Assembly: GCF_018449575.1 (NCBI RefSeq)
Contig: NZ_JAAVUT010000001.1
Location: forward strand, 1 to 64,000
DNA length: 64,000 bases
From: Sodalis sp. dw_96
Lineage (GTDB): Bacteria; Pseudomonadota; Gammaproteobacteria; Enterobacterales; Enterobacteriaceae
Direction of reading: 5' to 3'
Below, one piece after another: positions 54,082 through 63,696 of the stretch. Below the pieces are notes generated by a model. The model saw only the letters and a list, made by a program, of their open reading frames with translations, was not told the DNA's origin and made no database searches. The position numbers and the translations under genes were made by a program. Within the stretch, counting starts at the first letter, position 1, and each line of letters opens with the position of its first letter.

Positions 54082-55029
54082 TTATTCTCCTCTCATGCGC
54101 GGGTTAATCAGCACATACAGCACGTCCGCCAGCAGATTCAGCAACAGAAAACCGATGGCCACCACCAGCACCACCCCTTGTACCACCGCGTAATCCCGGT
54201 TAAAGACCGAGTCGACAATCATTTTGCCAAAACCCGGAATGGTGAATACCTGCTCGGTGAGCACCGCGCCGCCAAGCAGCTCGCCAAACAGCAAGGTGGT
54301 CAGGGTGACGATGGGGACCAGCGCATTGCGCAGCGCATGTTTCAGGATCACCCGATGGGGCAACAGGCCCTTGGCTTTGGCGGTACGGATATAATCCGCC
54401 TTCAGCACCGCAATCATCGCCGCCCGGGTATGGCGCATCAGCGTGGCCGATAAACCGACACCCAACACCACGGCCGGCAGCAGCAGGGTCCGCAGGTTTT
54501 GTAGCAGATCCTCCCCCGGCGGCACGAAACCCGATGCCGGCAGCCATTGCAATTTGACGGAAAACAGCAGGATCAACAGCACCCCCAGCCAGAAATTGGG
54601 AATGGAAATACCCGACAGGGCGATGAATCCGGCGCCGTAATCCACCCAGGTCCCTTTGTGCACCGCGGCGATAATCCCCATGGTGATGCCCAATGCCAGG
54701 GCGATAACCATCGATAGCAGCGTCAGTTCAAGAGTGACCGGCAGCTTGCTGGCGATAAGCCGGGTGACCGGTTCCTGGGTGCGCAGCGATATACCCAGAT
54801 TGCCCTGCACCGCATCCCGCAGCCAATAAAAATACTGGGCCGGAATGGGGTCGTTCAGACGGTATTTCTCCCGCAGCATGGCGATGACCGCGGGATCGCG
54901 CTCTTCGCCGGCCATTGCCAATACTGGGTCGCCGGGCAATAGCTTTTGCAGTGAAAACACCATAATACTAACCAGAAACAGGGTGGGTATCGCCAGCAAC
55001 AATCGCTTGCCAATCAGTTCTAACATCAT
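54082..55029 (-). CDS. peptide ABC transporter permease (DppB type)
   Basis: A 315-residue inner-membrane permease. LIGKRLLLAIPTLFLVSIMVF at the start, LLPGDPVLAMAGEE, YFYWLRDAVQGNLGISLRT and the coupling loop ADYIRTAKAKGLLPHRVILKHALRN are those of DppB/GsiC/OppB. The final MRGE lies 1 bp before the next gene. GGGAG before ATG 55029 supports the start. Confidence 0.92.
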   Translation of the reverse strand: MMLELIGKRLLLAIPTLFLVSIMVFSLQKLLPGDPVLAMAGEERDPAVIAMLREKYRLNDPIPAQYFYWLRDAVQGNLGISLRTQEPVTRLIASKLPVTLELTLLSMVIALALGITMGIIAAVHKGTWVDYGAGFIALSGISIPNFWLGVLLILLFSVKLQWLPASGFVPPGEDLLQNLRTLLLPAVVLGVGLSATLMRHTRAAMIAVLKADYIRTAKAKGLLPHRVILKHALRNALVPIVTLTTLLFGELLGGAVLTEQVFTIPGFGKMIVDSVFNRDYAVVQGVVLVVAIGFLLLNLLADVLYVLINPRMRGE

Positions 55030-55050
55030 CGCTCCCGGGTCATTAACGCA

Positions 55051-56574
55051 TCACTGTGCCAACCGCATATCCGCCAGGCGGATTAACCCGTCCGGATAAG
55101 GTTTGAATCCGGACAATTTTTTCGACATACCGAAAATGCGCGGCTCAAAATAGAGATAGACCAGCGGCATATCCTGCTGCAGCTGCGCCACTACCTTGCT
55201 ATACAGCGCCCTGCGCGTGGCCGGGTCGGAGGTGGTCCTGGCCTGCTGCAGCCAAGCGTCCACCTGAGGGTTACTGTAATGCCCGTCGTTCAGATTGCCG
55301 TTCGAGTGGATAAACGAATAAATGCTGCCGTCCGGATCCGGTCGACCGGACCAGCCGGACATACTGACCTGGAAATCTCCCCGCTGCTGTCTGTCCAGCA
55401 AGGTGGCGAATTCGGTGGTTTGCAAATGCACGTTAAACCCGGCTTCGCCGGCCATCGCCTGAATAACCTGTCCCACCTGCTGGGCCTCCGGACTATTGGC
55501 CACCAGCATGGTGGTCTCTACCGGCGTTTTCACGCCGGCGGCGGCTAGCAGGGATTTGGCTTTTTCCACATTCCGGGTCGAGATCGGCACATCGGCATGA
55601 TAAGGACTGACGGTGGAGAACGGCTGGTTGGCCGGCGTATACTGACCCTCAAACGCCACCTGATTAATGGCGTCCCGATCCAAAGACAGGGAGAAGGCTT
55701 CGCGCACCCGCGCGTCCTTGGCAAACGGGTCGTCGGCGTTAGCCTTGCCGTTGGCAATATTAATGGTCAGCCCCATATAACCCAGCCCGGTCACCTTGGC
55801 CAGGGCGAGTTTGGCATCGGCTTCGACGGTTTTGACATCGCTGGCGGAGATGCCTTCGGTCAGATCGAGATCGCCGGCGCGCAGGTTAGCCAGACGCACC
55901 GAGGAATCGGGAATGGGTAAAAAAATCACTTTATCAAAGTGATAGGCCTGCTTATTCCAGTAGTTGTTAAAGCGGGTTAATACAATGCGGTCCTGCTGGA
56001 CCCGGCTTTCAAACTGGTAGGGGCCGGAGCATACCGGGTGTGCGGCGAAGTTGTCTTTGGCGGCGGCCTGCGGCGCCAGCATGGTGCCCGCCCGGTCGGT
56101 TAACTGCGAGAGCAGCGCGGCGTCGGGATTTTTCAGATGAAAGGTCACGGCATAGGGACCGGTTACCTCGACGGACGCCACCGAGGACAGTTCGCTTTTG
56201 CGCAGCGAACCCGGCAGGGTCAGCGCCCGCTCGATATTGTATTTTACCGCCGTCGCGTCGAATTTTTCCCCATCCTGGAACGTCACGCCCTGGCGCAGGT
56301 TCATGGTCAGGGTTTTGCCGTCATCACTGTACTTCCAGTCGGTGGCCAGGCCGGGAACCACCTGCAGTTTCTCATCCACATCCACCAGCCGGTCACACAT
56401 GGCGGCGAAGACAAAACGACCGTAATAGGTCCGCGCCAGATGAGGATCCAGCATGTCGGGATCGCTGCCAAGACCGATACGCAATACGCTGTCGGCAAAC
56501 ACGTAACCGCTGGCGCCCAGCAACACTAATCCACTCAGCGCGGTATACAACTTGTGACGGGAGTTCATGAGCAT
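55051..56574 (-). CDS. peptide ABC transporter substrate-binding protein (DppA/GsiB type)
   Basis: A 507-residue periplasmic family-5 binding protein. The signal peptide (LYTALSGLVLLGASGYVFA) is followed by LRIGLGSDPDMLDPHLA, and TFQDGEKFDATAVKYNIERAL is the usual family landmark. The group includes binding proteins for dipeptides and glutathione. The GGT gene in the operon suggests gamma-glutamyl peptides. Two ATGs (56574 and 56568) follow AAGGA; the choice is uncertain. Confidence 0.88.
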   Translation of the reverse strand: MLMNSRHKLYTALSGLVLLGASGYVFADSVLRIGLGSDPDMLDPHLARTYYGRFVFAAMCDRLVDVDEKLQVVPGLATDWKYSDDGKTLTMNLRQGVTFQDGEKFDATAVKYNIERALTLPGSLRKSELSSVASVEVTGPYAVTFHLKNPDAALLSQLTDRAGTMLAPQAAAKDNFAAHPVCSGPYQFESRVQQDRIVLTRFNNYWNKQAYHFDKVIFLPIPDSSVRLANLRAGDLDLTEGISASDVKTVEADAKLALAKVTGLGYMGLTINIANGKANADDPFAKDARVREAFSLSLDRDAINQVAFEGQYTPANQPFSTVSPYHADVPISTRNVEKAKSLLAAAGVKTPVETTMLVANSPEAQQVGQVIQAMAGEAGFNVHLQTTEFATLLDRQQRGDFQVSMSGWSGRPDPDGSIYSFIHSNGNLNDGHYSNPQVDAWLQQARTTSDPATRRALYSKVVAQLQQDMPLVYLYFEPRIFGMSKKLSGFKPYPDGLIRLADMRLAQ

Positions 56575-56590
56575 CAATTCCTTTATGTGG

Positions 56591-57661
56591 TTAGGATTTT
56601 TGGGTCACGGCGTGTTCAAACAGCGCACGACGCCGCAGGAAAGCCGCCGACGGCGCCACCACCAGGATCACGCTGCGATCGCTGTTCAGTTCGCGCCAGC
56701 GATGGCAGGCAACCTGGCGCTGTTCACCGGCGGGTTCCAGCGGAGGTTCATATTGACGACAGACCTCTTTGACATGGGGGCAACGGGTATGAAAACGGCA
56801 GCCGGACGGCGGTTGGGAAGGATTGGGCAATTCCCCCTGCAACAGCGGCGCCTGGCGCCGGCCGCCGGGAATCAACTGCGGGGCGGAGGCGATCAGCGCC
56901 CGGGTATAAGGGTGCAAAGGCTGATCAAAAATATCATCGGTGGCGGCTATTTCCACCACCTGGCCCAGATACATGACCGCAACGCGGTCGCTCATATGCC
57001 GGATCACCGCCAGTCCATGGGCCACCACAATCAGTGTCAGGCCGAACTGCTCTTTCAGGCTCTCTAGCAGATTGACCACCTGCGCCTGCACCGAGACATC
57101 CAGCGCGGAAACCGGCTCGTCCCCCAGCAACAGCGTCGGCCTAGAGGCCAGGGCGCGGGCAATGCCGATACGCTGGCGCTGACCGCCGGAAAATTCATGG
57201 GGATAACGGCGGGCGTAGGTCTCCGGCAGGCCGACGGTACGCAGTAATTCAATGACCCGTTCATGCCGCTCCTGGCGCGAGAGATGTTCGTGCAGCCAGA
57301 TGGGTTCGCCGACGATGTTTTCCACCGTCATCCGGGGATTAAGGGAAGCGAACGGATCTTGAAATATCATCTGCAATTCACGCCGCAGCTGATTCAGCTG
57401 CCCGGACGCCAGCTTGCCGATATCGTTTCCCCGGTAGAATACCTGCCCTTCGGTGGCCTTCAGCAGGCGCAACAGCAGCCGGGCGAGCGTGGATTTGCCG
57501 GAGCCGGATTCGCCCACGATAGCCAGGGTCTCACCCGGCCAAACCTTCAGCGACACCCGGTCCACCGCGTATACCTGGCGCCGGCGGGTGAACAAGCTTT
57601 TCGGACTCTGAAAAATTTTCGTCAATGCCATGCTTTCAATAATGGGCTGGTTCATGGTCAT
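56591..57661 (-). CDS. peptide ABC transporter ATP-binding protein (DppF type)
   Basis: A 356-residue ATPase. Walker A GESGSGKST, Q-loop MIFQDPFASLNPRMTV, signature FSGGQRQR, Walker B LLLGDEPVSALDVSVQ and the oligopeptide C-terminal extension with the CRFHTRCPH...C cysteines (probable iron-sulfur site in this family) are all visible. Its ATG overlaps the stop of the dppD-type gene (ATGA). N-terminal ESMALTKIFQSPKSL is the typical F-type opening. Confidence 0.92.
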   Translation of the reverse strand: MTMNQPIIESMALTKIFQSPKSLFTRRRQVYAVDRVSLKVWPGETLAIVGESGSGKSTLARLLLRLLKATEGQVFYRGNDIGKLASGQLNQLRRELQMIFQDPFASLNPRMTVENIVGEPIWLHEHLSRQERHERVIELLRTVGLPETYARRYPHEFSGGQRQRIGIARALASRPTLLLGDEPVSALDVSVQAQVVNLLESLKEQFGLTLIVVAHGLAVIRHMSDRVAVMYLGQVVEIAATDDIFDQPLHPYTRALIASAPQLIPGGRRQAPLLQGELPNPSQPPSGCRFHTRCPHVKEVCRQYEPPLEPAGEQRQVACHRWRELNSDRSVILVVAPSAAFLRRRALFEHAVTQKS

Positions 57662-58662
57662 GCTCCCGGCGCGAAATGGCGTTCAAGCGGCGCATAAAAA
57701 CAAGCGACCTGATGGTGAGGGGCGACCGCCCCCAGGCTGGGCCGGGACCGATGGCAACGATCGTCGGCGAACGGACAGCGGGTGGCGAAACGGCAGCCGG
57801 ACGGCATGGCGTCCGCAATGGGAACCGAACCCGGAATGGTGGCCAGCTTGCCGCTGCGGGCCGCGAGGCTGGGGATCGAAGCCATTAAGCCAATGGTGTA
57901 GGGATGCTGGGGATCGTTGAAGATGTCCTCCACGGGGCCGGTTTCAACAATGTGGCCCGCGTACATCACCGCCACCTGTTGCGCCACTTCCGCCACCACG
58001 CCGAGATCGTGGGTAATCAATAAAATGGCGGTACCCGTTTCCTGCTTGATCTGGTTAAGCAACTGGAGGATTTGCGCCTGGATGGTGACATCCAGGGCGG
58101 TGGTGGGTTCATCCGCAATCAAGAGTTGCGGCCGGTTGATCAGGGCCATGGCGATCATCACCCGCTGGCGCATACCCCCTGAGAGCTGATGCGGATAGGA
58201 CTTCAGACGCAGTTCCGGCGCCGAGATCTGGACTTTTTCCAGCATCTCCCTGGCGCGGGCCATGGCCTGGGAATAACTCACCCCCTGATGACGGACCACC
58301 GCCTCCGCCAGCTGATCGCCCAATGTAAAGGCCGGATTAAGTGATGTCATCGGCTCCTGGAAGATCATGGCCAATTGATCTCCGCGCAAATCGGCATATT
58401 GTCGGGGGGTGAGGGTGCGCAGATCGCTCCCGTTAAAGCGCAGTTCGCCTTGTTCGATAAGCGCGCTGTCGGGGAGCAGTCCCATTAACGCCAGCGACGT
58501 CACGCTTTTGCCGCATCCTGACTCGCCCACCAGCGCCAGGGTTTCGCCGGGCAGAATCTGCAAGGAAATATCGTCCAGTACGCTTGACGGGGAACCGTTG
58601 AACCGTACCCGTAAATGGGCGATATCCAGTACTGGCTGCGACGGAGCGAGAGGGATAGTCAT
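57658..58662 (-). CDS. peptide ABC transporter ATP-binding protein (DppD type)
   Basis: A 334-residue ATPase. Walker [11 protein letters not shown]-loop [16 protein letters not shown], signature LSGGMRQR, Walker [17 protein letters not shown], and the C-terminal cysteine motif [14 protein letters not shown] are typical D-type features. It follows the regulator with a one-base TGATG overlap and has AGGAG upstream, so the regulator is part of the operon. Confidence 0.92.
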   Translation of the reverse strand: MTIPLAPSQPVLDIAHLRVRFNGSPSSVLDDISLQILPGETLALVGESGCGKSVTSLALMGLLPDSALIEQGELRFNGSDLRTLTPRQYADLRGDQLAMIFQEPMTSLNPAFTLGDQLAEAVVRHQGVSYSQAMARAREMLEKVQISAPELRLKSYPHQLSGGMRQRVMIAMALINRPQLLIADEPTTALDVTIQAQILQLLNQIKQETGTAILLITHDLGVVAEVAQQVAVMYAGHIVETGPVEDIFNDPQHPYTIGLMASIPSLAARSGKLATIPGSVPIADAMPSGCRFATRCPFADDRCHRSRPSLGAVAPHHQVACFYAPLERHFAPGA

Positions 58663-59366
58663 CAGGATCTGGGCTCCTCGTTTGCAGGCAGAACGTCCAC
58701 CAGCGCCTGCTGCAGCGCCAGGAGATGCTCGGTCATGACCGCGGCGGCGGCTTCCGGCTGGCGGGCCTGCAGATGGCCTATCAGACGCTGATGATGCCGG
58801 TCATAGTTTCCCAGCCTGGCCGGATTACGGGCCATTTCCCGCACATGGCGCCAGCTGCTGTCGCGCCGAACGGCGTCCAGGGCGTCGAACAGGCCGAGCA
58901 GCAGCCGGTTGCCCGCCGCTTCGGCCAGCGTGCGGTGAAAGGCGCTGTCCCACAATTCGTGCTGATCGCCGTCGTCGGTTTCAATGGCCTGCATGCGCTC
59001 TTGCAGACGCGACATCAGCGCCAACTGCTCCCCGCTGGCCCGAACGGCGGCCAATCGCGCCAGACCAGGCTCCAGTTGCAAACGGGCTTCCATCACTTCC
59101 AGCGGGTTCGACTGCCGCGGCAAGGATTGCAGCAGCAGCGGCTGGGCCGGGGCATCGGGTCCCAAAAATGTCCCTTTGCCCTGTTTGCGCCACACCCGGC
59201 CTTCCATCTCCAGCACATCCAGCGCGCGGCGGATTTCCCGGCGTCCGACCTGATAGCGCTCCGCCAGCTCCCGTTCGGTGGGCAGGGGGAGCTCCGGCGT
59301 CGGATGCTGCCGGATAAGCGCGCGAAGCTGTTCTAGCGCGGAGAAAGAGGATGAATTTTTTGCCAT
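58662..59366 (-). CDS. GntR-family regulator with FCD domain
   Basis: A 234-residue FadR-subfamily regulator. The winged helix spans about 10-75 (ELPLPTERELAERYQVGRRE, WRKQGKGTFLG), and an all-helical FCD domain follows (SNPLEVMEARLQLEPGLARL ... HRTLAEAAGNRLL ... NYDRHHQRLIGHLQAR), including the likely metal-binding residues. It heads the peptide/GGT operon and probably represses it by binding the palindrome at 59472-59496. ATG 59366 follows GGGAGAGAG; the frame extends 38 codons upstream without a ribosome site. Confidence 0.88.
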   Translation of the reverse strand: MAKNSSSFSALEQLRALIRQHPTPELPLPTERELAERYQVGRREIRRALDVLEMEGRVWRKQGKGTFLGPDAPAQPLLLQSLPRQSNPLEVMEARLQLEPGLARLAAVRASGEQLALMSRLQERMQAIETDDGDQHELWDSAFHRTLAEAAGNRLLLGLFDALDAVRRDSSWRHVREMARNPARLGNYDRHHQRLIGHLQARQPEAAAAVMTEHLLALQQALVDVLPANEEPRS

Positions 59367-59784
59367 TGATATTGCTCTCTCCCTGCCGTTGTGTCCGGCC
59401 ATTCCACTATTGATGGCGGTAGATATCGGTATGCCACACGTCGGTAAACCCTGATGACAAGCAAGCACAAATCGAACCAATTTTTTATTGGTTCGACTTT
59501 TATTGTGACAAACTGCACTAGTTGATTGTATTTATTGGCAAAGGGAGTAGGGGAAGGCGGCGACGCAAGGATACCTGAGGCGTCCTCATCCTGCCGGCAA
59601 GGTCGCCAGGGGCAATGCCGCACTCTGCCCGGGCAGAATATGCACCACAATGATTCACCCCGGGCGATAGCGCGCTATACGATGCGGCTCATCGGGTGCT
59701 GGATGATACCTTTCGTAAAAACCTCATCGAGCGGTTGCTGATTCGTTATGGAAACAATCAGCCACGGACGACACCGTGTGAGGG
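59367..59784. promoter_or_regulatory. gap between fumarase and the peptide/GGT operon
   Basis: 418 bases. Contains the operator palindrome at 59472-59496 and a promoter-like TTGTCA N17 ATAAAA on the minus strand, whose -10 lies inside the palindrome. The part nearer fumarase has a 12-bp palindrome ATAGCGCGCTAT (59667-59678) and no supported gene. Confidence 0.5.
59472..59496. promoter_or_regulatory. predicted GntR/FCD operator
   Basis: TCGAACCAAT and ATTGGTTCGA are perfect 10-bp arms with a TTTTT spacer. The site is about 105 bp upstream of the regulator ATG and overlaps the -10 of a plausible leftward promoter, which suits autorepression of the whole operon. Confidence 0.6.
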
Positions 59785-61431
59785 TTATTTGACACAGTCA
59801 GCACAGTGATTGTGTTGGATCTGCTCGAAGAAATCGTTGCCTTTGTCATCCACCAGAATAAACGCCGGGAAATTTTCCACTTCGATTTTCCAGATGGCTT
59901 CCATTCCCAGTTCAGGATACTCAATACAGTCCAGACGCTTGATGCTGTGCTGGGCCAGCACCGCCGCCGGGCCGCCGATGCTGCCAAGATAAAAGCCGCC
60001 GTGCTTATGGCAGGCGTCCGTCACCTGCCGGCCGCGGTTGCCTTTGGCCAGCATGATCATGCTCCCGCCGTGGGATTGCAGCAGATCCACATAGGAATCC
60101 ATCCGTCCGGCGGTGGTGGGGCCCAAAGAACCGGAGGCGTAGCCGGTGGGGGTTTTAGCCGGGCCGGCATAGTACACCGGATGATCCTTGATGTACTGCG
60201 GCAGGTCTTCACCGTTATCAAGACGCTCCTTGAGCTTGGCGTGGGCAATATCCCGCGCCACGATAATGGTGCCGCTCAGGGAAAGACGGGTGGACACCGG
60301 ATACTGGGATAGCTGGGCGAGGATGTCTTGCATCGGGCGGTTCAGGTCCACCTTTATCGCGTCGTCTTCCCCCTGACGGCGCAGGGATGCCGGAATGTAG
60401 CGGCCCGGATTGTGCTCGAGTTTTTCAATCCAGATGCCGTCACGGTTGATTTTGGCCTTCACGTTGCGGTCGGCGGAGCAGGACACGCCCATCCCCACCG
60501 GGCAGGAGGCGCCGTGACGCGGCAGGCGGACGATGCGGATGTCGTGGGCAAAGTATTTACCGCCGAACTGCGCGCCCAGGCCCAGGTTCTGCGCTTCGGT
60601 CAGCAGCTCCCGCTCCAATTGCACGTCGCGGAATGCCTGGCCGTGCTCATTGCCCTCGGTGGGCAGACCGTCATAATAATGGGTGGATGCCAGTTTGACG
60701 GTTTTGAGCGTGCTCTCCGCCGAGGTGCCGCCAATCACGAACGCGATATGGTACGGCGGACAGGCGGCGGTTCCCAGCGTGCGCATTTTCTCCACCAGGT
60801 AGCTTTTCAGTTTACCGGGACTCAGCAGCGCCTTGGTTTCCTGGTAAAGATAGGTCTTGTTCGCCGAGCCGCCGCCTTTGGCGACGCACAGAAATTTATA
60901 TTCCTCGCCGTCTACGCTGTAGAGGTCGATTTGCGCGGGCAGGTTGGTGCCGGTGTTCACTTCTGTATACATATCCAGCGCGCTGTTCTGCGAATAGCGC
61001 AGGTTGTCTTCGGTATAGGTGTTATATACCCCTTGCGCCAGATGGGCTTCGTCACCGCCGCCGGTCCATACTCGCTGGCCTTTTTTCCCCATGATGATCG
61101 CGGTGCCGGTGTCCTGGCAGGTGGGCAGCACGCCTTTCGCGGCAATCTCGGAATTTCTCAGGAACTGCAGCGCGACGTATTTGTCGTTTTCACTGGCCTG
61201 CGGGTCGTCAAGAATTGACGCCACCTGTTGCTGGTGGGAAGGGCGCAGCATAAACGACGCATCGTGAAATGCCTGCTGTGCCAGCAGCGTCAACGCTTCA
61301 GGGGCGACTTTTAAAATTTCCCGCCCCTCAAACTCAGAGAGGGAAACATGGTCCCGGCTTAATAGGTAGTATTCGGTATCTTCATCGGAAAGGGGAAAGG
61401 GGTTTTGATAATGGAACGGTTTATTCGACAT
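59785..61431 (-). CDS. fumA: fumarate hydratase, class I (iron-sulfur)
   Basis: A 548-residue cytoplasmic [4Fe-4S] fumarase of the TCA cycle. The cluster cysteines are C105 (LPTCQDTG), C224 (TAACPPYH) and C318 (VSCSAD), at the E. coli positions. Length and sequence agree with E. coli FumA/FumB from MSNKPFHYQ to CVK. The C-terminal beta domain (about 380-548) has [18 protein letters not shown]. FumA and FumB cannot be told apart by sequence alone, so the symbol follows the commoner form. Transcribed alone. Confidence 0.95.
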   Translation of the reverse strand: MSNKPFHYQNPFPLSDEDTEYYLLSRDHVSLSEFEGREILKVAPEALTLLAQQAFHDASFMLRPSHQQQVASILDDPQASENDKYVALQFLRNSEIAAKGVLPTCQDTGTAIIMGKKGQRVWTGGGDEAHLAQGVYNTYTEDNLRYSQNSALDMYTEVNTGTNLPAQIDLYSVDGEEYKFLCVAKGGGSANKTYLYQETKALLSPGKLKSYLVEKMRTLGTAACPPYHIAFVIGGTSAESTLKTVKLASTHYYDGLPTEGNEHGQAFRDVQLERELLTEAQNLGLGAQFGGKYFAHDIRIVRLPRHGASCPVGMGVSCSADRNVKAKINRDGIWIEKLEHNPGRYIPASLRRQGEDDAIKVDLNRPMQDILAQLSQYPVSTRLSLSGTIIVARDIAHAKLKERLDNGEDLPQYIKDHPVYYAGPAKTPTGYASGSLGPTTAGRMDSYVDLLQSHGGSMIMLAKGNRGRQVTDACHKHGGFYLGSIGGPAAVLAQHSIKRLDCIEYPELGMEAIWKIEVENFPAFILVDDKGNDFFEQIQHNHCADCVK

Positions 61432-61719
61432 TTTTATCTCACTGACTCCGTTATTGTATTGTTGTCATCCAAGGGTAACCAATAAGTAGTGGAGCAACCA
61501 ACAGGTTAGCGTCAAAAATGGTACCCAGGCGCCATTAATCGCCGGCCGGCAGTGCAGTTTGCCCGCGGTAATATCGGCCTTCCTGCTAAGCGTCACAATG
61601 AGACGAAGGGGCGTTGAAGCAGTCTCTTTAAGACAAAAAGCGATGTCGGAACGGGCCGGTTTAGGCCATATTGGTAATGGCAAGCTTGCTTTAGTCGTTA
61701 TCATAGTAAGGAAAGTAGT
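61432..61719. promoter_or_regulatory. divergent gap between fumA and the RcnB-like gene
   Basis: 288 bases without a supported gene. It must hold both promoters. I did not find a clear CRP, Fur or nickel-responsive site by eye. Confidence 0.35.
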
Positions 61720-62133
61720 ATGAGGAAGACAACGTTGGCGCTGGTGCTGACCCTCTTTGCATCAAGCAGTGTGTTTTCGACCGGATCTTACGCCGATGGC
61801 CGCTGGGATCACGATCGTCACGGCCCGCGATGGGACCGGGGCCATCCCGGACCCGGCTGGCGCCACGATCGCGGCGATTTCAGAGGCCACGGGTATCGGG
61901 ACGGCTATCACGACCGATTCGCCTGGCGCGGACATGAGTTCCGAAGGGGCTACCCGCTGCCGCCACCTTACCGGGGCGATTATTATCGCGTGCACGATTG
62001 GCGCCACCGTGGTCTTCAGCCGCCTCCACGCGGACATTACTGGTCATATGTCGATGGACGTTATGTGCTGGTCGCCGCCGCCACCGGCGTGATCACCGCT
62101 ATTATCATGGGCAATGCGCTTCAGCATTATTAA
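61720..62133 (+). CDS. RcnB-family periplasmic protein
   Basis: A 137-residue secreted protein. The signal peptide (TLALVLTLFASSSVFSTGSYA) is cut near residue 25. The mature N-terminal half is very rich in His, Arg, Asp and Gly (about 26-75). The C-terminal part, YYRVHDWRHRGLQPPPRGHYWSYVDG, then a hydrophobic tail, is the RcnB/DUF1264-like core found in nickel/cobalt homeostasis proteins. No rcnA efflux gene is beside it, so the metal role is uncertain. AGGAAAG lies upstream of ATG 61720. Confidence 0.8.
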   Translation: MRKTTLALVLTLFASSSVFSTGSYADGRWDHDRHGPRWDRGHPGPGWRHDRGDFRGHGYRDGYHDRFAWRGHEFRRGYPLPPPYRGDYYRVHDWRHRGLQPPPRGHYWSYVDGRYVLVAAATGVITAIIMGNALQHY

Positions 62134-62469
62134 GGGAAACGAGGCGAGTACATCGACGGCTTTCAACTCAGCGTCAGACTGTATTCGCTATAGTATGCCG
62201 CTGGACTGGCTCCAGCCAGTCCAGCCGGGAATCACCCTCTTGCGGTTCCCATTTGCTCCACGCCCCCTCGCCAACGCGAACCACGTTAAAACCGGCTTTC
62301 TCCAACAACTCGCAGTCATTAACACTAAAGCTACCGATAAATAGCAATTTTGTTACAAAATTTCGCGACCAGTCCGGCGCAAAAATCACATTGTATGGTA
62401 ATAATGTAATCAGAGAATATGGCTAATGAAAGAAGATACGGCACTGAAAAGAAGGTGCGGCCGGACTAA
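62134..62469. other. gap containing a glycosidase remnant
   Basis: 336 bases between two rightward genes. A short leftward coding remnant (62204-62317) is the only feature recognised. The rest is AT-rich toward the dipeptidase gene and probably holds its promoter. Confidence 0.5.
62204..62317 (-). pseudogene. fragment of a GH42/GH35-like beta-galactosidase N-terminus
   Basis: About 38 codons read leftward contain LLEKAGFNVVRVGEGAWSKW and then EPQEG...LDWLEPV. This is the opening barrel strand of GH42 beta-galactosidases, where intact genes have MKEAGFNVVRIGEFAWS...LEP..G..DF.WLD. The preceding YYPE.WP segment and all later domains are missing, and a stop lies close by. It looks like the last trace of a deleted gene. 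Confidence 0.6.
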
Positions 62470-63516
62470 ATGAACAATGTTAAGCCCCAGGGTTTTTTTG
62501 ACGGTCACAACGATTCATTGCTGAATTTGTGGCTGCATCATGGCGATAATCCGGCAGAGGCTTTTTTCGCCGGGTTGGCGCATGGGCACCTCGATTACCC
62601 GCGAATGCGCCGAGGCGGCTTTGCGGCCGGTATGTTCGCGGTATTCGTGCCGCCGGCGGCCTATCTGACTGAAATGCGCAAACGGGAGCTGCCCGGCGCC
62701 GCGTTAAATCACGATCCGCTGGCGATTACCAGGGCACAGATCGCCATACTGCATACCTTAGCGCAGGATCCCCAAGGCCGGGTCCGTCTCTGTCGGTCGG
62801 TTGATGATATCGAAGATTGCCTGCGGCTCAACGTGCCGGGGATGGTACTGCATATAGAAGGAGCGGAAGCCCTCGACCCGGACCTGGTTCTGCTGGATCA
62901 ATTTTATCATCAGGGCTTGCGCAGCATCGGTCCGTTCTGGAATGAGCAAAACCAGTTTGGTGCCGGCGTGAAGGGAGATTTTCCCGGATCGCCGGATAGC
63001 GGACCCGGCATGACGCCGGCGGGTAAAGCGCTGATTCATGCCTGCAACCGGAAAAAGATTCTGATTGATTTGTCCCATATGAATGAAAAGGCGTTTTGGC
63101 AGACGGCCGAACTGAGCGACGCACCCTTGGTGGCGACGCACTCCAACGCACACACCCTCTGCCCGCAGCCGCGCAATCTCACCGATGCGCAGCTGGCGGC
63201 GATAGCCAACAGCGATGGCTTGGTGGGCGTCAACTTCGGCACGGCATTTCTGCGCGGGGACGGTAAGCGTGACGGCGATACCCCCCTAACCGAAATTGTC
63301 AAACATCTGTGCTACCTGATGGAAGTCCTCGGTGAAGACCGGGTCGGTTTCGGATCCGATTTCGATGGGGTCAACGTGCCTAACGCATTGGGGGATGTTG
63401 CCGGAATGCCGCTGCTGCTGGAGGCGATGACCCGTGCGGGTATCAATGACGCCCTGCGGGAGAAGCTGGCCTGGCGCAATTGGCTGAGGGTGTTGAAGCG
63501 CACATGGGGTTACTAA
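62470..63516 (+). CDS. M19 membrane-dipeptidase family protein (PqqM-like position)
   Basis: A 348-residue zinc dipeptidase of the renal dipeptidase family. Metal ligands are visible in FFDGHNDSLL (HxD), VLHIEGAEAL (Glu), and VATHSNAHTLCPQPRNL (His), with GSDFDG near the end. No signal peptide is present. It lies 93 bp upstream of pqqA on the same strand. Similar peptidases (PqqM) accompany pqq clusters in some Pseudomonas, so a role in clearing the PqqA remnant is possible; a general dipeptidase is the alternative. Confidence 0.85.
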   Translation: MNNVKPQGFFDGHNDSLLNLWLHHGDNPAEAFFAGLAHGHLDYPRMRRGGFAAGMFAVFVPPAAYLTEMRKRELPGAALNHDPLAITRAQIAILHTLAQDPQGRVRLCRSVDDIEDCLRLNVPGMVLHIEGAEALDPDLVLLDQFYHQGLRSIGPFWNEQNQFGAGVKGDFPGSPDSGPGMTPAGKALIHACNRKKILIDLSHMNEKAFWQTAELSDAPLVATHSNAHTLCPQPRNLTDAQLAAIANSDGLVGVNFGTAFLRGDGKRDGDTPLTEIVKHLCYLMEVLGEDRVGFGSDFDGVNVPNALGDVAGMPLLLEAMTRAGINDALREKLAWRNWLRVLKRTWGY

Positions 63517-63555
63517 GGAAGCATTCCTGCCGCAATGATGTTGTTCTTTGGATTG

Positions 63556-63573
63556 CCCCCTTTTTTATGGGGG
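63556..63573. terminator. weak hairpin before pqqA
   Basis: CCCCC and GGGGG enclose an 8-base loop TTTTTTAT, and TTTTTTT follows 10 bases later. It could end the dipeptidase transcript or form part of the pqqA leader. Confidence 0.35.
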
Positions 63574-63609
63574 ACTGCGATCCTTTTTTTAAACCTTAAG
63601 AGGAGAAAT

Positions 63610-63690
63610 ATGATGACTGTGTGGACAAAACCGACGTTTGAAGACTTGCGTCTTGGTCTGGAAGTAACGCTGTACATTTCCAACCGTTAA
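63610..63690 (+). CDS. pqqA: PqqA, precursor peptide of pyrroloquinoline quinone
   Basis: A 26-residue peptide (25 if the second ATG at 63613 is used). DLRLGLEVTLYISNR is the conserved PqqA ending; Glu18 and Tyr22, in the E-x-x-x-Y motif, are the residues joined by PqqE to build PQQ. AGGAG at 63601-63605 precedes it. It is too short for usual gene finders. A strong hairpin follows before pqqB. Confidence 0.96.
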   Translation: MMTVWTKPTFEDLRLGLEVTLYISNR

Positions 63691-63696
63691 TCTTCA

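Noticed and set aside
59660-59810. Open rightward frame of about 50 codons near the fumA end (DDTFRKNLIERLLIRY)
   Set aside because: It looks faintly protein-like but has no start codon or ribosome site and matches nothing I recognise, so I do not call a pseudogene.
60328-61218. 296-codon rightward frame opposite fumA
   Set aside because: Antisense to a near-identical class I fumarase with all three cluster cysteines.
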